Below are positions 35,049-44,192 of a stretch of DNA of 64,000 nt, in pieces. The notes beneath the pieces are model-generated. The model did not search any database and had not been told where the DNA came from. It worked only from the letters and a program-made list of their open reading frames with translations. Origin of the DNA: Actinomycetes bacterium (lineage in GTDB: Bacteria; Actinomycetota; Acidimicrobiia; IMCC26256; PALSA-610); contig JANYBW010000018.1 of assembly GCA_025360585.1 (NCBI GenBank), forward strand, positions 57,506 to 121,505, in the 5' to 3' direction. Position 1 is the stretch's first letter, and each line of letters opens with the position of its first letter. The position numbers and the translations under genes were made by a program.

Positions 35049-36935
35049 ATGACCGACACACGCAACGACGTAGCACCGAACCTTGAATTCCGGTTCGAAC
35101 CCGCGCTCGATGGCCTACGGACACTCGCAGTCGCCGCGGTCGTCGTGTACCACGAAGCGCCCTACCTTGCGGGTCGCGGGGGGTTCATCGGGGTCGACAT
35201 CTTCTTCGCGTTATCCGGATTTCTCATTACGTCGTTACTTTTGAGTGAGCGCGCGCGGAACCACAAAATTGACCTCAAGCGTTTTTGGACTCGACGGGCT
35301 CGGAGACTGCTTCCTGCGCTCGGAGTCGCAATCAGCCTGCTCGCGTTGCTCGCACTTCGAAGTCCATTTTTTCGAGCGGGCGCAATTCGCGACGACACGA
35401 TTTGGTCCGTGCTCTATTTCCAAAATTGGCGTAATGCCTTCCCGGGACGGTTCGGATCACTCAGCGTCTTAGCTCACACGTGGTCGCTCTCCGTCGAAGA
35501 ACAGTGGTATTTCGTGTGGCCCCTCGTTCTCGCGGCAGCCCTGCGCTGGACACGGATTCGACCACAACGGCTGGCGTTCGCATGCGGCGTCTGTGCAATT
35601 GCTTCTTCGCTGTGGATGGCCCACCTCTACACGGCTTCCGATACCTCGCGGGCCTACTACGGGACCGACACGCGCGCCCAGGCACTGCTGATCGGAGCGA
35701 CATTTGCGCTCGCGACGTTCCATCGGCGAAAGGGTTCGCAGCCGATACTGAACCCGCATCTCGAAGTAGCGGCTTGGATAGGCCTGGCTTACATCGCCGC
35801 GATGGTGACGTTCGCTCGACAAGCCGATTGGTTTACATTTCACGGAGGCTTTTTTCTCGTCGGAATATCGACCGGATTCATCGTTCTGGCCGCGATGGAT
35901 TCGGACGGCCCGATGCGCCGAATGCTTTCGTTACGAGTCCTTGCTTTGGTTGGCCCATGGACCTACGGCATCTATCTCTTTCATCCCCTCGTTGCGAGCT
36001 TTTTGACGACGATTCCAGCGGTACACGGCACCTGGACTGCCTTCATCGTCGTCATCATCATCTCTTGCACGCTGGCGTACAGTTCGTACCGCTGGATTGA
36101 AATGCCGATACGAAACGCTACGAACCTCAGCAAATCCGCAGTATTTCGCACGGGCCTTGCGCTCAGCTTCGCGGCGGCACTCGGCGTGGTCCTATCGGCC
36201 ACGCCCCGCAAGCCGGTGACGCTGGTCAACGACGCCGTTATCGCTCGGCTCCTCCACCGATCTGACACCGCGAGATATCCGTCGAACAAAATTTTGGTCT
36301 TGGGTGAATGGCGCACCGCAAGTTTGAGTTTCAACCTCCAAAACTCATGGCAAGACGACAACATCTCCGGGGCTGCGTTCGGCCTCCTCGGCTGTGGGAT
36401 CAGCGATGGCGATATTCTCTTTCGAGACGGAGCGCTGCCTCCTGCGCCTGGTTGCAACACATGGCCGGACGCGTTTCGCCAGGCAGTCGCGGCGTATAAG
36501 CCAAACGTGATCGCGCTCATGGTGGGCGAAGACGAGATATTCGCGAGACTCGTTGGAAACCACGCGGCGTTCGTCGGTGGCCGCGAGTGGAGGACTGCGA
36601 TATCGGAACATGTCGCGAGGATTCAGGCAATGGCCAACGGTGCTGGAGCCAACTTGGTCATCGTCACAAACGAATGCGTGCCACAAGCTGCTCCGCTTGC
36701 GGTATTGCGGCCGTATACGAGCGACCCGTCGCTCTACCAGCGAGCCGGTCAGACGCTGCGAGCCGAAGCTCACCGTCGAGGTCTCGCGGCGCATGACTTC
36801 ACGCCCACGTTGTGTCCGGGGAATAAGCCGGTGCGCGACGCAACTGGCAACTTTCAATTCGACGGACCGAATGGATTCACGAGGCAAGGCGCGAGCCTCT
36901 TTTGGAAGTGGTTCGCGCCACGCATGCAAAAATGA
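35049..36935 (+). CDS. OafA-like membrane acyltransferase with degenerate SGNH-like domain (copy 1)
   Basis: The N-terminal 380 residues form the acyltransferase-3 domain. It includes RTLAVAAVVVYH with the catalytic histidine, GGFIGVDIFFALSGFLIT, RRARRLLPA and TWSLSVEEQWYFVWP. The C-terminal 220 residues are in the place of an SGNH hydrolase domain, but block I reads LVLGEWRTA rather than GDSH, and the end reads FDGPNGFTRQG instead of D..H. The nucleophile serine and the histidine are absent. It probably still moves acyl groups to envelope glycans. It is a tandem paralogue of the next gene, with the same 5' leader. Confidence 0.85.
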   Translation: MTDTRNDVAPNLEFRFEPALDGLRTLAVAAVVVYHEAPYLAGRGGFIGVDIFFALSGFLITSLLLSERARNHKIDLKRFWTRRARRLLPALGVAISLLALLALRSPFFRAGAIRDDTIWSVLYFQNWRNAFPGRFGSLSVLAHTWSLSVEEQWYFVWPLVLAAALRWTRIRPQRLAFACGVCAIASSLWMAHLYTASDTSRAYYGTDTRAQALLIGATFALATFHRRKGSQPILNPHLEVAAWIGLAYIAAMVTFARQADWFTFHGGFFLVGISTGFIVLAAMDSDGPMRRMLSLRVLALVGPWTYGIYLFHPLVASFLTTIPAVHGTWTAFIVVIIISCTLAYSSYRWIEMPIRNATNLSKSAVFRTGLALSFAAALGVVLSATPRKPVTLVNDAVIARLLHRSDTARYPSNKILVLGEWRTASLSFNLQNSWQDDNISGAAFGLLGCGISDGDILFRDGALPPAPGCNTWPDAFRQAVAAYKPNVIALMVGEDEIFARLVGNHAAFVGGREWRTAISEHVARIQAMANGAGANLVIVTNECVPQAAPLAVLRPYTSDPSLYQRAGQTLRAEAHRRGLAAHDFTPTLCPGNKPVRDATGNFQFDGPNGFTRQGASLFWKWFAPRMQK

Positions 36936-36972
36936 GTTGGACCATTCAGAAACGCTCCGATGCGCCGCGTCT

Positions 36973-37091
36973 ATTGGCCGCTCGGCGGACGTTGCTATAG
37001 CGTTGGCTGGCCTCGCGCTCTACGTGTCGGCGCGCAGATATCGCGCTGGCGTTTCCATTCGGCTCCACAGCTCGGTTACGCGGCATTGGCC
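36973..37091. repeat. 112-bp insertion flanked by 7-bp direct repeats in a duplicated leader
   Basis: ATTGGCC occurs at 36973-36979 and 37085-37091. Relative to the leader of copy 1, the leader of copy 2 carries extra sequence between these repeats. On either side the two leaders match: CAGAAACGC...GATGC upstream and a block of about 40 identical bases ending at the start codon. No ORF or inverted repeat was seen inside. Confidence 0.6.
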
Positions 37092-37120
37092 ATGTACTCA
37101 CTGAACTCAATGCGGAGACC

Positions 37121-39004
37121 ATGACCGACACAACAAACGAAGTCGCGCCTGAAATCGGATTCCGTTTCGAACCCGCGCTCAACGGCCTGCGAACTCTCGC
37201 CGTCGCTGCCGTCGTCGCGTATCACAGCGCTCCGTATCTCACCGGTAGAGGTGGGTTCATCGGGGTCGACATTTTCTTCGTGTTGTCCGGATTCCTCATC
37301 ACCTCGCTGCTCCTTGTCGAGCGCCAACGCCAGCAGAAAATCGGACTCCGAAGGTTCTGGGGCCGCAGAGCTCGACGACTCCTTCCAGCGCTTGGCGTCG
37401 CGTTATGCCTACTGGCGTTGCTCGCGCTCCGAAGCCAGTCCGTTCGCGCCAGCCACATCCGCCTCGACACCATTTCAACCCTTTTCTACGTGCAAAATTG
37501 GCGCAACGCGTTCCCGATCCAGACGGGTTCGCTCAGCGCTCTGGCGCACACGTGGTCGCTTTCGGTCGAGGAACAGTGGTACCTCGTATGGCCACTCGTG
37601 CTCGCGGCCCTGCTTCGTTGGACCCATTTTCGGGTGCAACGCATCGCGATCGCCGTCGGCGCGTGTGCCGTCGCTTCAAGCTTGTGGATGGCACACCTTT
37701 ATGAGCCCGGCGCCGCTTCGCGCGCTTACTTCGGCACGGACACGCGAGCTCAGGCGTTGCTGATCGGCGCCTCGTTCGCACTCCTGACGTTTAGCCGCCG
37801 CGACAGCGTTCCCACGAAGCTGCAACCGAGGCTCGAAATCGCGGCGTGGATCGGCCTGTGTTTCATTGCGGCGATGGTGATCTACGCCCGGCCAGGAGCG
37901 GCATTTACGTACCGCGGCGGGGTGTTTCTCGTCGCGATTGCAGCAGGGTTCATCGTGCTCGCAGCGATGGAATCGCATGGGCCAATGCGAAAAGTTCTGT
38001 CGCTTCGACTTTTGACCACCATCGGTCCGTGGACGTACGGGATCTATCTCTTCCAGCCGCTCGTTTACGACTTTGTCCTATCCGTTCCGGCGTTTCGAGA
38101 TCGTTGGATTGCGTTTGGTGTGGAATGCGCAATAACGACAGCACTCGCAGCTGCTTCCTACCGCTGGATCGAGATGCCACTGCGAAACGGCGAACGTTCG
38201 GCGAAAAGTATCGGGTTTCGTTTGGGTATCGCGCTGAGCTTTAGCGCGGCAATCGGTGTGATCTTCAGCGTGGGAGCGCCCAAGCCACCTCCATTGATCA
38301 ACGCCGCCGCGATCGCAGCGTTGCACCAGCGTGCTGCGGAAGCTCCCGTTTCGGCGAAGAAGGTACTGCTCTTGGGTGAATGGCGAACCTTCACTGTCAG
38401 CATGGTCCACCAAAACCAGTGGCAAGCCAATGGAATCACCGGGGTTGCGTTCGGGCTCTTTGGTTGCGGCATCAGCGACGGCGACATTTTGCTTCGCGGC
38501 TCCACACTCCAACGCGGAGCCGGATGCGACCGGTGGCCAGACGCGTTTCAGCAGGCAATCACTGCATTTCATCCATCCGTAGTGGCGTTATCGCTCGGCG
38601 AAGACGCGATATTTACTCGGCTCATCGGCTCCGATCCAGTGTTCGTCGGGAGCCCAGAGTGGAAGGTCGGCCTTGGTCACAAACTCGAAGCCATTCAAAC
38701 AATGGCCGCGCGGGCAGGTGCGCGCCTCGTCATCGTGACCAACGAGTGTGTACCTCAAACGGCCGCGTTGCCGCCGTTGCGCGCGATGATCCACGATGCT
38801 CAGCGCTACCAGACGGTCGGAGCCGCGTTGAGGAGGTATGCAACGTCGCACGGGTTATCGGCTTACGATTTTTCTTCAACATTGTGCCCAGGAAACCGTC
38901 CGGTGCTCAACGAAAACCGCAGCACACGTTTCGATGGAAAGTCGGGATTCACCGAAGCAGGCGCGGCGCTTCTCTGGAAATGGCTCGCGCCGCTTGTGCG
39001 TTAG
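37121..39004 (+). CDS. OafA-like membrane acyltransferase with degenerate SGNH-like domain (copy 2)
   Basis: This 627-residue protein matches copy 1 over its full length, starting MTDTTNEVAPE against MTDTRNDVAPN. The acyltransferase-3 motifs AVVAYHSAPYLTGRGG, VDIFFVLSGFLIT and HTWSLSVEEQWYLVWP are intact. Its SGNH-like block I is also substituted (LLLGEWRTF), and the end reads FDGKSGFTEAG, so both copies share the loss, which must predate the duplication. It probably acylates an envelope sugar. It is separated from copy 1 by 185 bases and converges with the aldolase-like gene. Confidence 0.85.
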   Translation: MTDTTNEVAPEIGFRFEPALNGLRTLAVAAVVAYHSAPYLTGRGGFIGVDIFFVLSGFLITSLLLVERQRQQKIGLRRFWGRRARRLLPALGVALCLLALLALRSQSVRASHIRLDTISTLFYVQNWRNAFPIQTGSLSALAHTWSLSVEEQWYLVWPLVLAALLRWTHFRVQRIAIAVGACAVASSLWMAHLYEPGAASRAYFGTDTRAQALLIGASFALLTFSRRDSVPTKLQPRLEIAAWIGLCFIAAMVIYARPGAAFTYRGGVFLVAIAAGFIVLAAMESHGPMRKVLSLRLLTTIGPWTYGIYLFQPLVYDFVLSVPAFRDRWIAFGVECAITTALAAASYRWIEMPLRNGERSAKSIGFRLGIALSFSAAIGVIFSVGAPKPPPLINAAAIAALHQRAAEAPVSAKKVLLLGEWRTFTVSMVHQNQWQANGITGVAFGLFGCGISDGDILLRGSTLQRGAGCDRWPDAFQQAITAFHPSVVALSLGEDAIFTRLIGSDPVFVGSPEWKVGLGHKLEAIQTMAARAGARLVIVTNECVPQTAALPPLRAMIHDAQRYQTVGAALRRYATSHGLSAYDFSSTLCPGNRPVLNENRSTRFDGKSGFTEAGAALLWKWLAPLVR

Positions 39005-39033
39005 CTCCTCGTTGGATCAGTGGGCACCGACCC

Positions 39034-39801
39034 CTAGTCGAAAAGGTCGGGTTGTTCGCGGGCGATCATGTCCCAGAGCGGTTGAAACGAGTAGTAGCAC
39101 GCGATTGGTGAGCCCACTTGGGTGTGCGTCATGCGCGCGACCTCCGGGTCGATCAGTATCGGCGTTCCCGCGGCTTCGGCCAACAGCTGCGCCTGAGCGC
39201 TGCGCTCCATCGCGACGAACGACCACACGGCTTCGTCAACGGAATGCCCCGTCGTTAACAGCCCGTGATTCGCGAGGATTGCCGCTTTGCGCGGGCCGAG
39301 TGCCTCGGCAATGCGTTTGCCTTCAGAAAGATCAAGCACGACACCACTGAAGCCTTCGAACACCACGTGGTCTTCGAAAAACCCGCAAGCATCTTGAGTA
39401 ATCGGATCCAACAGGCGATGCAACGACGACCAGGCCTTGCCGAAGACGGAATGCGAGTGCGCCGCTGCGATGACGTCTGGGCGGGCGGCATGGATCTGAC
39501 TATGGATCGCGAACGCCGCACGATTCACAAACGCGTCGCCGTGCACAACGGTGCCTTCGTGATCAACGCAAATCAAATCGCTCACCCGAATGTGTTTGAA
39601 ATTCATCCCGAATGGATTGACCCAAAACCGATCCGCATGCTCAGGGTCGCGCACAGTGATGTGACCAGCGACCCCTTCATCGAAGCCGAACTTGCCGAAC
39701 AACCGAAAGCCCGCAGCAAGCCGCTGCTTGCGGTGCAGCCGTTCGGCTTCAACCGAATCGAATTGTGGAAGGTGGCTCATGGTCGGCAGTGTCGCGGTCA
39801 T
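39034..39801 (-). CDS. Class II aldolase/adducin-family protein
   Basis: GFRLFGKFGFDEGVAGHITVRDP begins the fold. The zinc ligands appear as AHSHSVFGKAW, with H and H two residues apart, and NHGLLTTG further on. The acidic base common in fuculose aldolases cannot be placed with certainty. At 255 residues it resembles family members of unknown substrate found in catabolic loci of actinobacteria. It is monocistronic; TAGGCT lies six bases before the ATG, suggesting a leaderless transcript. Confidence 0.82.
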   Translation of the reverse strand: MTATLPTMSHLPQFDSVEAERLHRKQRLAAGFRLFGKFGFDEGVAGHITVRDPEHADRFWVNPFGMNFKHIRVSDLICVDHEGTVVHGDAFVNRAAFAIHSQIHAARPDVIAAAHSHSVFGKAWSSLHRLLDPITQDACGFFEDHVVFEGFSGVVLDLSEGKRIAEALGPRKAAILANHGLLTTGHSVDEAVWSFVAMERSAQAQLLAEAAGTPILIDPEVARMTHTQVGSPIACYYSFQPLWDMIAREQPDLFD

Positions 39802-39807
39802 GGTCTC

Positions 39808-39813
39808 AGCCTA
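39808..39813 (-). promoter_or_regulatory. Candidate leaderless -10 element (TAGGCT)
   Basis: On the minus strand TAGGCT ends six bases before the ATG of the class II aldolase-like gene, with no ribosome site between. Confidence 0.45.
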
Positions 39814-39904
39814 ACCGCATGGGGTTTCGGCGTGAAGTGCTCATGAGGTATTCATTTCGGACGACTGAGGGAGCGAGATACCCCTTTTGTGAAGGATCAC
39901 CGCC

Positions 39905-40891
39905 ATGCGCAGTACCAGTCATGCAGGCCGCAAGCCCGCTGGTTTCACCCTTACCGAGCTCCTTGTCGTCATTTCGGTGCTCGGCGTCCTCGCTGGCGTC
40001 GTTGTGTTCGCCGTGGGCGGCATCAACGATCGCGGCCAAGCATCCGCATGCGCTGAAGATGCGCGGACGATCAGAACGGCCGAAGAATCCAATTTCGCGC
40101 AGAGCGGGAGTTACGTCAGCGAGGCCCAGCTCGTCACCAACGGATTGCTCGGGAGCCAATCGAGCATTCACGACGTTGCGCTATCCGGCAAAACGTATTC
40201 GGTCACCGATGTTGGCACGTGTGCCTCCGGTACCGCCGGGGCTTCGACCCTGCCGGTCACGGGCTCGGCGTTGTGGCTCGACGCGACGGACGCGCCTTCA
40301 GTCACCGTGCAGTCTGGAATCGTCACACAGTGGAACGACAAATCAGGATCGGGCCGGAACTTCACTCCTCTTCAGTCGCCAAGCACGGTCACATACAACA
40401 ATGTGGGACTCAACGGTAAACCTGCGATTGTCACGACCGGCACGGATCTCGGAAACCAGACTGTCTTCGGTCCATCGGCATCGGTGTTCGTAGTTGCGAA
40501 AATGACCGGTTCCCGCAACTCCCGCATCATCGGCGGGATCACGAACAACTGGTTGTTGGGTTGGTGGAACGGCTACGAGGACCAGGCCTACTTCGAAGGT
40601 TGGGTCAATCAACCCAGCAAGGCCGCCACCACCAACGCGATCATGTACTCATCCACGATGAGCGCGGGCAACGGCACAGTCTGGCGCAACGGCACGCAGC
40701 TCGCCAGCAACGGCGGCGGCACGACTGCGCCAGCTGGTCTGCAAATCGGTGGAGATTGGTATACCAATGGCGAACGTTCGAACGCCGCGATTGGCGAAGT
40801 CGTCGTCTACAACTCAGCATTATCTGCGACGCAACGCCAGCAGGTGGAAAGCTATTTGATGACCAAATGGGCCATCACACCGGGTTCCTGA
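39905..40891 (+). CDS. Type IV prepilin-like protein fused to a LamG-like domain
   Basis: Residues about 11-35 are a class III signal: the basic leader ends in AG, followed by FTLTELLVVISVLGVLAGVV with the conserved glutamate at +5. A short pilin-like helix and linker follow. From residue 115 or so to the end, ALWLDATDAPSV, QWNDKSGSGRNF, GLNGKPAIV and GEVVVYNSALSATQRQQVE fit a concanavalin/LamG-like beta-sandwich. A GAAGGA lies about eight bases before the ATG. No pilus assembly gene is present nearby, so secretion must use genes elsewhere. It may be a pilus-tip adhesin binding glycans. Confidence 0.8.
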   Translation: MRSTSHAGRKPAGFTLTELLVVISVLGVLAGVVVFAVGGINDRGQASACAEDARTIRTAEESNFAQSGSYVSEAQLVTNGLLGSQSSIHDVALSGKTYSVTDVGTCASGTAGASTLPVTGSALWLDATDAPSVTVQSGIVTQWNDKSGSGRNFTPLQSPSTVTYNNVGLNGKPAIVTTGTDLGNQTVFGPSASVFVVAKMTGSRNSRIIGGITNNWLLGWWNGYEDQAYFEGWVNQPSKAATTNAIMYSSTMSAGNGTVWRNGTQLASNGGGTTAPAGLQIGGDWYTNGERSNAAIGEVVVYNSALSATQRQQVESYLMTKWAITPGS

Positions 40892-40910
40892 TCGGTCGTC
40901 CGTCGGACCA

Positions 40911-41582
40911 TTACGGCCCGATTACCCCGTTGCCGACAACGGTTTGGAAACAAATCCGTGCCGTCGTTTCGATGACTTCAGATCGATCGATTCCAAGCGC
41001 ACGGAGTTCCGAATGGAACGCGGCCATCCGCTCGATCAATGCGATCAAAGCCGCAGCGGCCGCGACCGCTGAAATTTCCGCCACCACTTCCCCACTGGCT
41101 TGATGGGCACGAACTTGGGTCGCGAATCCTTCGAGGAACGGACGGTTCGTGCGATGGCGAATCGCCCGGAAACGCGTATCGCGTTCCTGGGCCGCCAAAT
41201 TGCGGGTTCGCAAAATCGCGTGGTGGTCATCCCAGAGTGCAAAGAATCGAGCCACGAGCTCGCGGGCTTGATCGAGCCCGTTGGTCACCGTCCAGTCTTC
41301 GCGCAAGAGTTCAGCGATAGGAACGACATGATTCGCACCGACCTCTTCGGCGAGCACAATCACCGCCTCATCCACATCGCGAAAATATTGGTAATAGGTC
41401 GCGGGAGAGGTGCCGACCGCTCGGGCAATATCGACGACTCGCAGTTCCCGAACTCCTTCGTTTTGTAATAGTTCTGCGGTCGCGTCGAGCAGTTTACGAC
41501 GAGTCGCGGAGCCACGAGTTCCGAGTTCGCGACCATCAAGCGCGCGCTGAAGTAGCGCTTCATTGCCATCTTCGTCGATCAT
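40911..41582 (-). CDS. TetR-family transcriptional regulator
   Basis: The helix-turn-helix region TRRKLLDATAELLQNEG, VDIARAVGTSPATYYQYF is standard TetR. The C-terminal ligand domain is all helical and recalls KstR2/FadR-type regulators that bind acyl-CoAs. It overlaps the DUF35 gene by ATGA and is last in the thiolase operon. It probably represses this operon; a dyad at 45352-45370 upstream of the first acyl-CoA dehydrogenase gene is a candidate site. The ligand is unknown. Confidence 0.85.
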   Translation of the reverse strand: MIDEDGNEALLQRALDGRELGTRGSATRRKLLDATAELLQNEGVRELRVVDIARAVGTSPATYYQYFRDVDEAVIVLAEEVGANHVVPIAELLREDWTVTNGLDQARELVARFFALWDDHHAILRTRNLAAQERDTRFRAIRHRTNRPFLEGFATQVRAHQASGEVVAEISAVAAAAALIALIERMAAFHSELRALGIDRSEVIETTARICFQTVVGNGVIGP

Positions 41583-42019
41583 GCGGAATCGAGAGCAAAA
41601 TCGACGAACGCAAACTCATCGCCAACCGGACGAAATTGCGCGCGCACCCGAGCGCCAATTGCTACCGACTCGATCGCGGTGGTCGGCATGGCGGCCAAGA
41701 CGCGCGCACCAGGTTCGTCGAGTTGCACCGACGCGACCACAAAGGGCACTCGCTCTCGAAACGGTGGCACGCCATTCTTGCGGATGACGGTAAACGAATA
41801 GATCGTCCCCAAACCGGACGCCACCACAAATGCAATTTCGTCCGCGCCGCAATGCGAGCACAACATCCGGGCGTAGTGCTGATGCAATCCGCAGGCCCCG
41901 CAACGTTGTATCCGCAACTCGCCGTTGCGCGCACCCACCCAAAACTCGCGATCATCACTCGTTGGAATTGGCGCAAGCCACGCTGGCGATTCGCTCCAAT
42001 CTGCCAACGGCGAACTCAT
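41579..42019 (-). CDS. DUF35 OB-fold/zinc-ribbon protein, partner of the thiolase-like enzyme
   Basis: The zinc ribbon reads CGACGLHQHYARMLCSHCG, four cysteines in two CxxC pairs, followed by the OB-fold with GTIYSFTVI and VPFVVASVQLDEPG. In steroid side-chain degradation such proteins pair with thiolase-like aldolases (Ltp2 with ChsH2-type DUF35). The ATG at 42019 overlaps the thiolase stop as ATGA, and its own stop overlaps the TetR start, so the three are translationally coupled. It is 146 residues, a stand-alone DUF35 without a hydratase domain. Confidence 0.85.
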   Translation of the reverse strand: MSSPLADWSESPAWLAPIPTSDDREFWVGARNGELRIQRCGACGLHQHYARMLCSHCGADEIAFVVASGLGTIYSFTVIRKNGVPPFRERVPFVVASVQLDEPGARVLAAMPTTAIESVAIGARVRAQFRPVGDEFAFVDFALDSA

Positions 42020-43176
42020 GACGCCTCCGTCGACAACACAATGGTTCCCTGCGTGGACAGCCAGCCACCACTGCCGTTGCACACCGCGACCTCAGCGCCT
42101 TTCACTTGGCTAGCGCCACCGTCGCCGCGCAATTGGCGAGTCGCTTCGCACGCCAAAAACAAACCGCGCATACCAGGGTGAGTATTCGACAATCCCCCAC
42201 CATCGGGATTCGTTGGCAATACACCGCCCAATCGCAAGTTTCCATCGGCGACGAACGGCCCCCCTTCACCTTTCGGCACGAAGCCAAGGTCCTCGAGGGT
42301 CACCAACACCGTATAAGTAAATGAATCGTAGGCACAGAAAACATCAACATCGATCGGGCGAATCCCAGCGTCGGCGAACGCTCGCGGCCCCGAAATCGCC
42401 GCGGCTGTTCGGGTCATGTCGGCCATCGCGTTGATCGAGTGGTGGGTCGTTCCGCCCGCGGCTCCGCGTATATATACCGGCTTGTGACGCAAATCCCGAG
42501 CACGGTCCTGCGTCGTCAGAATCACCACGCAACCGCCGTCGGAGATCACACAACAGTCGAGTTTGTGCAGTGGATCGGCAACCAAATTTGAACTCATGAC
42601 ATCGTCGATCGAAATGAGATCGCGATACATCGCACCCTCGTTGCGCGCCGCATGCTCGCGCGTCTGAACGGCGATCGATGCTAACTGCTCGGGCGTAGTT
42701 CCGAATTCGTACATGTGACGTTGTGCTGCCATCGCGTACGCTCCGACCAGTGTGAGCCCAGTCGGGAACTCGTATTTCATCGGTCCCGGCAACGGACCAC
42801 CACGACCACCACCGCCACCAGTACCCAGCGTTCGACCGCTCGCCGAGAGCTGATTGTTTCCATAGACCACCGCGACGGTTTCGACATCGCCCGCTTGGAT
42901 CGCGCGGTACGCATGCTGGATATGAAACTCGAAACTGGAACCGCCACAACTGGTTGATTCGAGCCAGTGCGGGGTGAGGCCAAGGTATTCAGCAACCGCA
43001 ACTTCGTGCATTCCCCCGTAGCCGGCGCTTGCGAGCCCCTCGACCTCGTGCTTCTGCATTCCCGCATCGGTGAGGGCTCGCCGAAAGGCCTGCGCAATCA
43101 ATTGATGTTGGTTCAAATCAGGCGTGATGGGACCGTCGCTAAGGCCAACACCCACAACACAAACATTTCGTTTCAT
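42016..43176 (-). CDS. Thiolase-like/lipid-transfer (SCP-x or Ltp2-type) enzyme
   Basis: VCVVGVGLSDGP, then STSCGGSSFEFHIQHAYRAI and EVAVCNGSGGW, follow the thiolase order. The active-site cysteine position is present, but the C-terminal GHP and CxG catalytic motifs of true thiolases are altered (SNTHPGMRG, VCNGSGG). Pairing with DUF35 points to a retro-aldolase such as Ltp2 in sterol side-chain removal rather than a thiolase. ATG 43176 is preferred because TAACGT lies eight bases upstream; ATG 43182 is an alternative. Confidence 0.78.
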   Translation of the reverse strand: MKRNVCVVGVGLSDGPITPDLNQHQLIAQAFRRALTDAGMQKHEVEGLASAGYGGMHEVAVAEYLGLTPHWLESTSCGGSSFEFHIQHAYRAIQAGDVETVAVVYGNNQLSASGRTLGTGGGGGRGGPLPGPMKYEFPTGLTLVGAYAMAAQRHMYEFGTTPEQLASIAVQTREHAARNEGAMYRDLISIDDVMSSNLVADPLHKLDCCVISDGGCVVILTTQDRARDLRHKPVYIRGAAGGTTHHSINAMADMTRTAAAISGPRAFADAGIRPIDVDVFCAYDSFTYTVLVTLEDLGFVPKGEGGPFVADGNLRLGGVLPTNPDGGGLSNTHPGMRGLFLACEATRQLRGDGGASQVKGAEVAVCNGSGGWLSTQGTIVLSTEAS

Positions 43177-43184
43177 CGCCATCG

Positions 43185-43190
43185 ACGTTA
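43185..43190 (-). promoter_or_regulatory. Candidate leaderless -10 element (TAACGT)
   Basis: On the minus strand TAACGT ends eight bases before ATG 43176 of the thiolase-like gene. It lies in the 80-base gap after the acyl-CoA dehydrogenase gene. Confidence 0.35.
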
Positions 43191-43262
43191 ACGACCGCGA
43201 GGCCCACCGCGCCAGATCGGAGGCCGCCGATCATGCCACGATCGGATATCAGCGCTACGGCG

Positions 43263-44159
43263 TTAGGCAGAGAGGATGGCTGCGAGGTCGTCGCAGCGCG
43301 ATTCCGCGGAACCGAAGTGGGTTTCTAAGAGCCATGCCCGTTTGAGATAGAGGTGCACATCGACTTCCCAGGTGTAGCCCATTCCCCCATGAACTTGCGT
43401 CGCTGTCTTGCCGTTGACCACCGCCGCTTCGCCCGCGAGCACCTTCGCGACCGCGATCGTTCGATCCAGCCCTGACTCATCGGGCTCATCGAGGTGTGCC
43501 GCGGCGGCATACACCGCGGCACGAGCAACTTCATTGCGAACGACCATATCGGCGAGCAGGTGCTTGATCGCTTGGAACGAACCAATTGGGCGATCGAACT
43601 GAACTCTGCTCTTGGCATAATCGACCGTCATCGTCGTGAGCCGTTGCGCCATCCCGAGTTGAAATGCTGCGGTGAGTACCGTCCCGCGCCGACGAAACGC
43701 TTGCGCGAGTTCCGCGTCGCCGACTGATTCACCAAACACGCCGGAGCCAACCTTAAGGATCGGAGTAAGTGGGTCGAGCGGCCAATCTGATGCAACGCCA
43801 GAGAACGACGATGCCGGTGCACGAGTCACGGTATCGGCAATTTGGTAGACGTAATCCACGGTCGAAACATGTTCGATCGCAACCGTCGAGGTTTCCACGT
43901 GCGATGCGCATTCGCCCGTTATCGCACAGGTAACGAGCGGACCGGGCACACAGAATTCACCAAGCTGTTCGAACACAATCGCCGCGTCGGCCCACACGAA
44001 ACCATCGCTGATTAACGAGAACACGCCAGCTTCGGCCAACTCGTCGTACATCGCGCGATCGAACCCAGTGCGCACGCGTTCCATATCGAAGCGACCCGCG
44101 AGCAACGCCTGAATACCGTCGCGCAGCGATACCTGATCGTCGGAGAGTTCAAGATCCAT
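43263..44159 (-). CDS. Acyl-CoA dehydrogenase-like protein, short subunit
   Basis: The N-terminal helical domain (LELSDDQVSLRDGIQALL) and the C-terminal FAD domain motifs RVQFDRPIGSFQAIKHLLADM and QVHGGMGYTWEVDVHLYLKRA (given in pieces as in the family) are present. At 298 residues the middle beta domain is much reduced. That matches one chain of the heteromeric dehydrogenases used on CoA-linked sterol side chains in actinobacteria. It is 33 bases after the full-length dehydrogenase gene, so the two products probably assemble together. GGAG lies seven bases before the ATG. Confidence 0.82.
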   Translation of the reverse strand: MDLELSDDQVSLRDGIQALLAGRFDMERVRTGFDRAMYDELAEAGVFSLISDGFVWADAAIVFEQLGEFCVPGPLVTCAITGECASHVETSTVAIEHVSTVDYVYQIADTVTRAPASSFSGVASDWPLDPLTPILKVGSGVFGESVGDAELAQAFRRRGTVLTAAFQLGMAQRLTTMTVDYAKSRVQFDRPIGSFQAIKHLLADMVVRNEVARAAVYAAAAHLDEPDESGLDRTIAVAKVLAGEAAVVNGKTATQVHGGMGYTWEVDVHLYLKRAWLLETHFGSAESRCDDLAAILSA

Positions 44160-44192
44160 TGTTCACTCCACTCATGCACTTCGACCGAGGGT

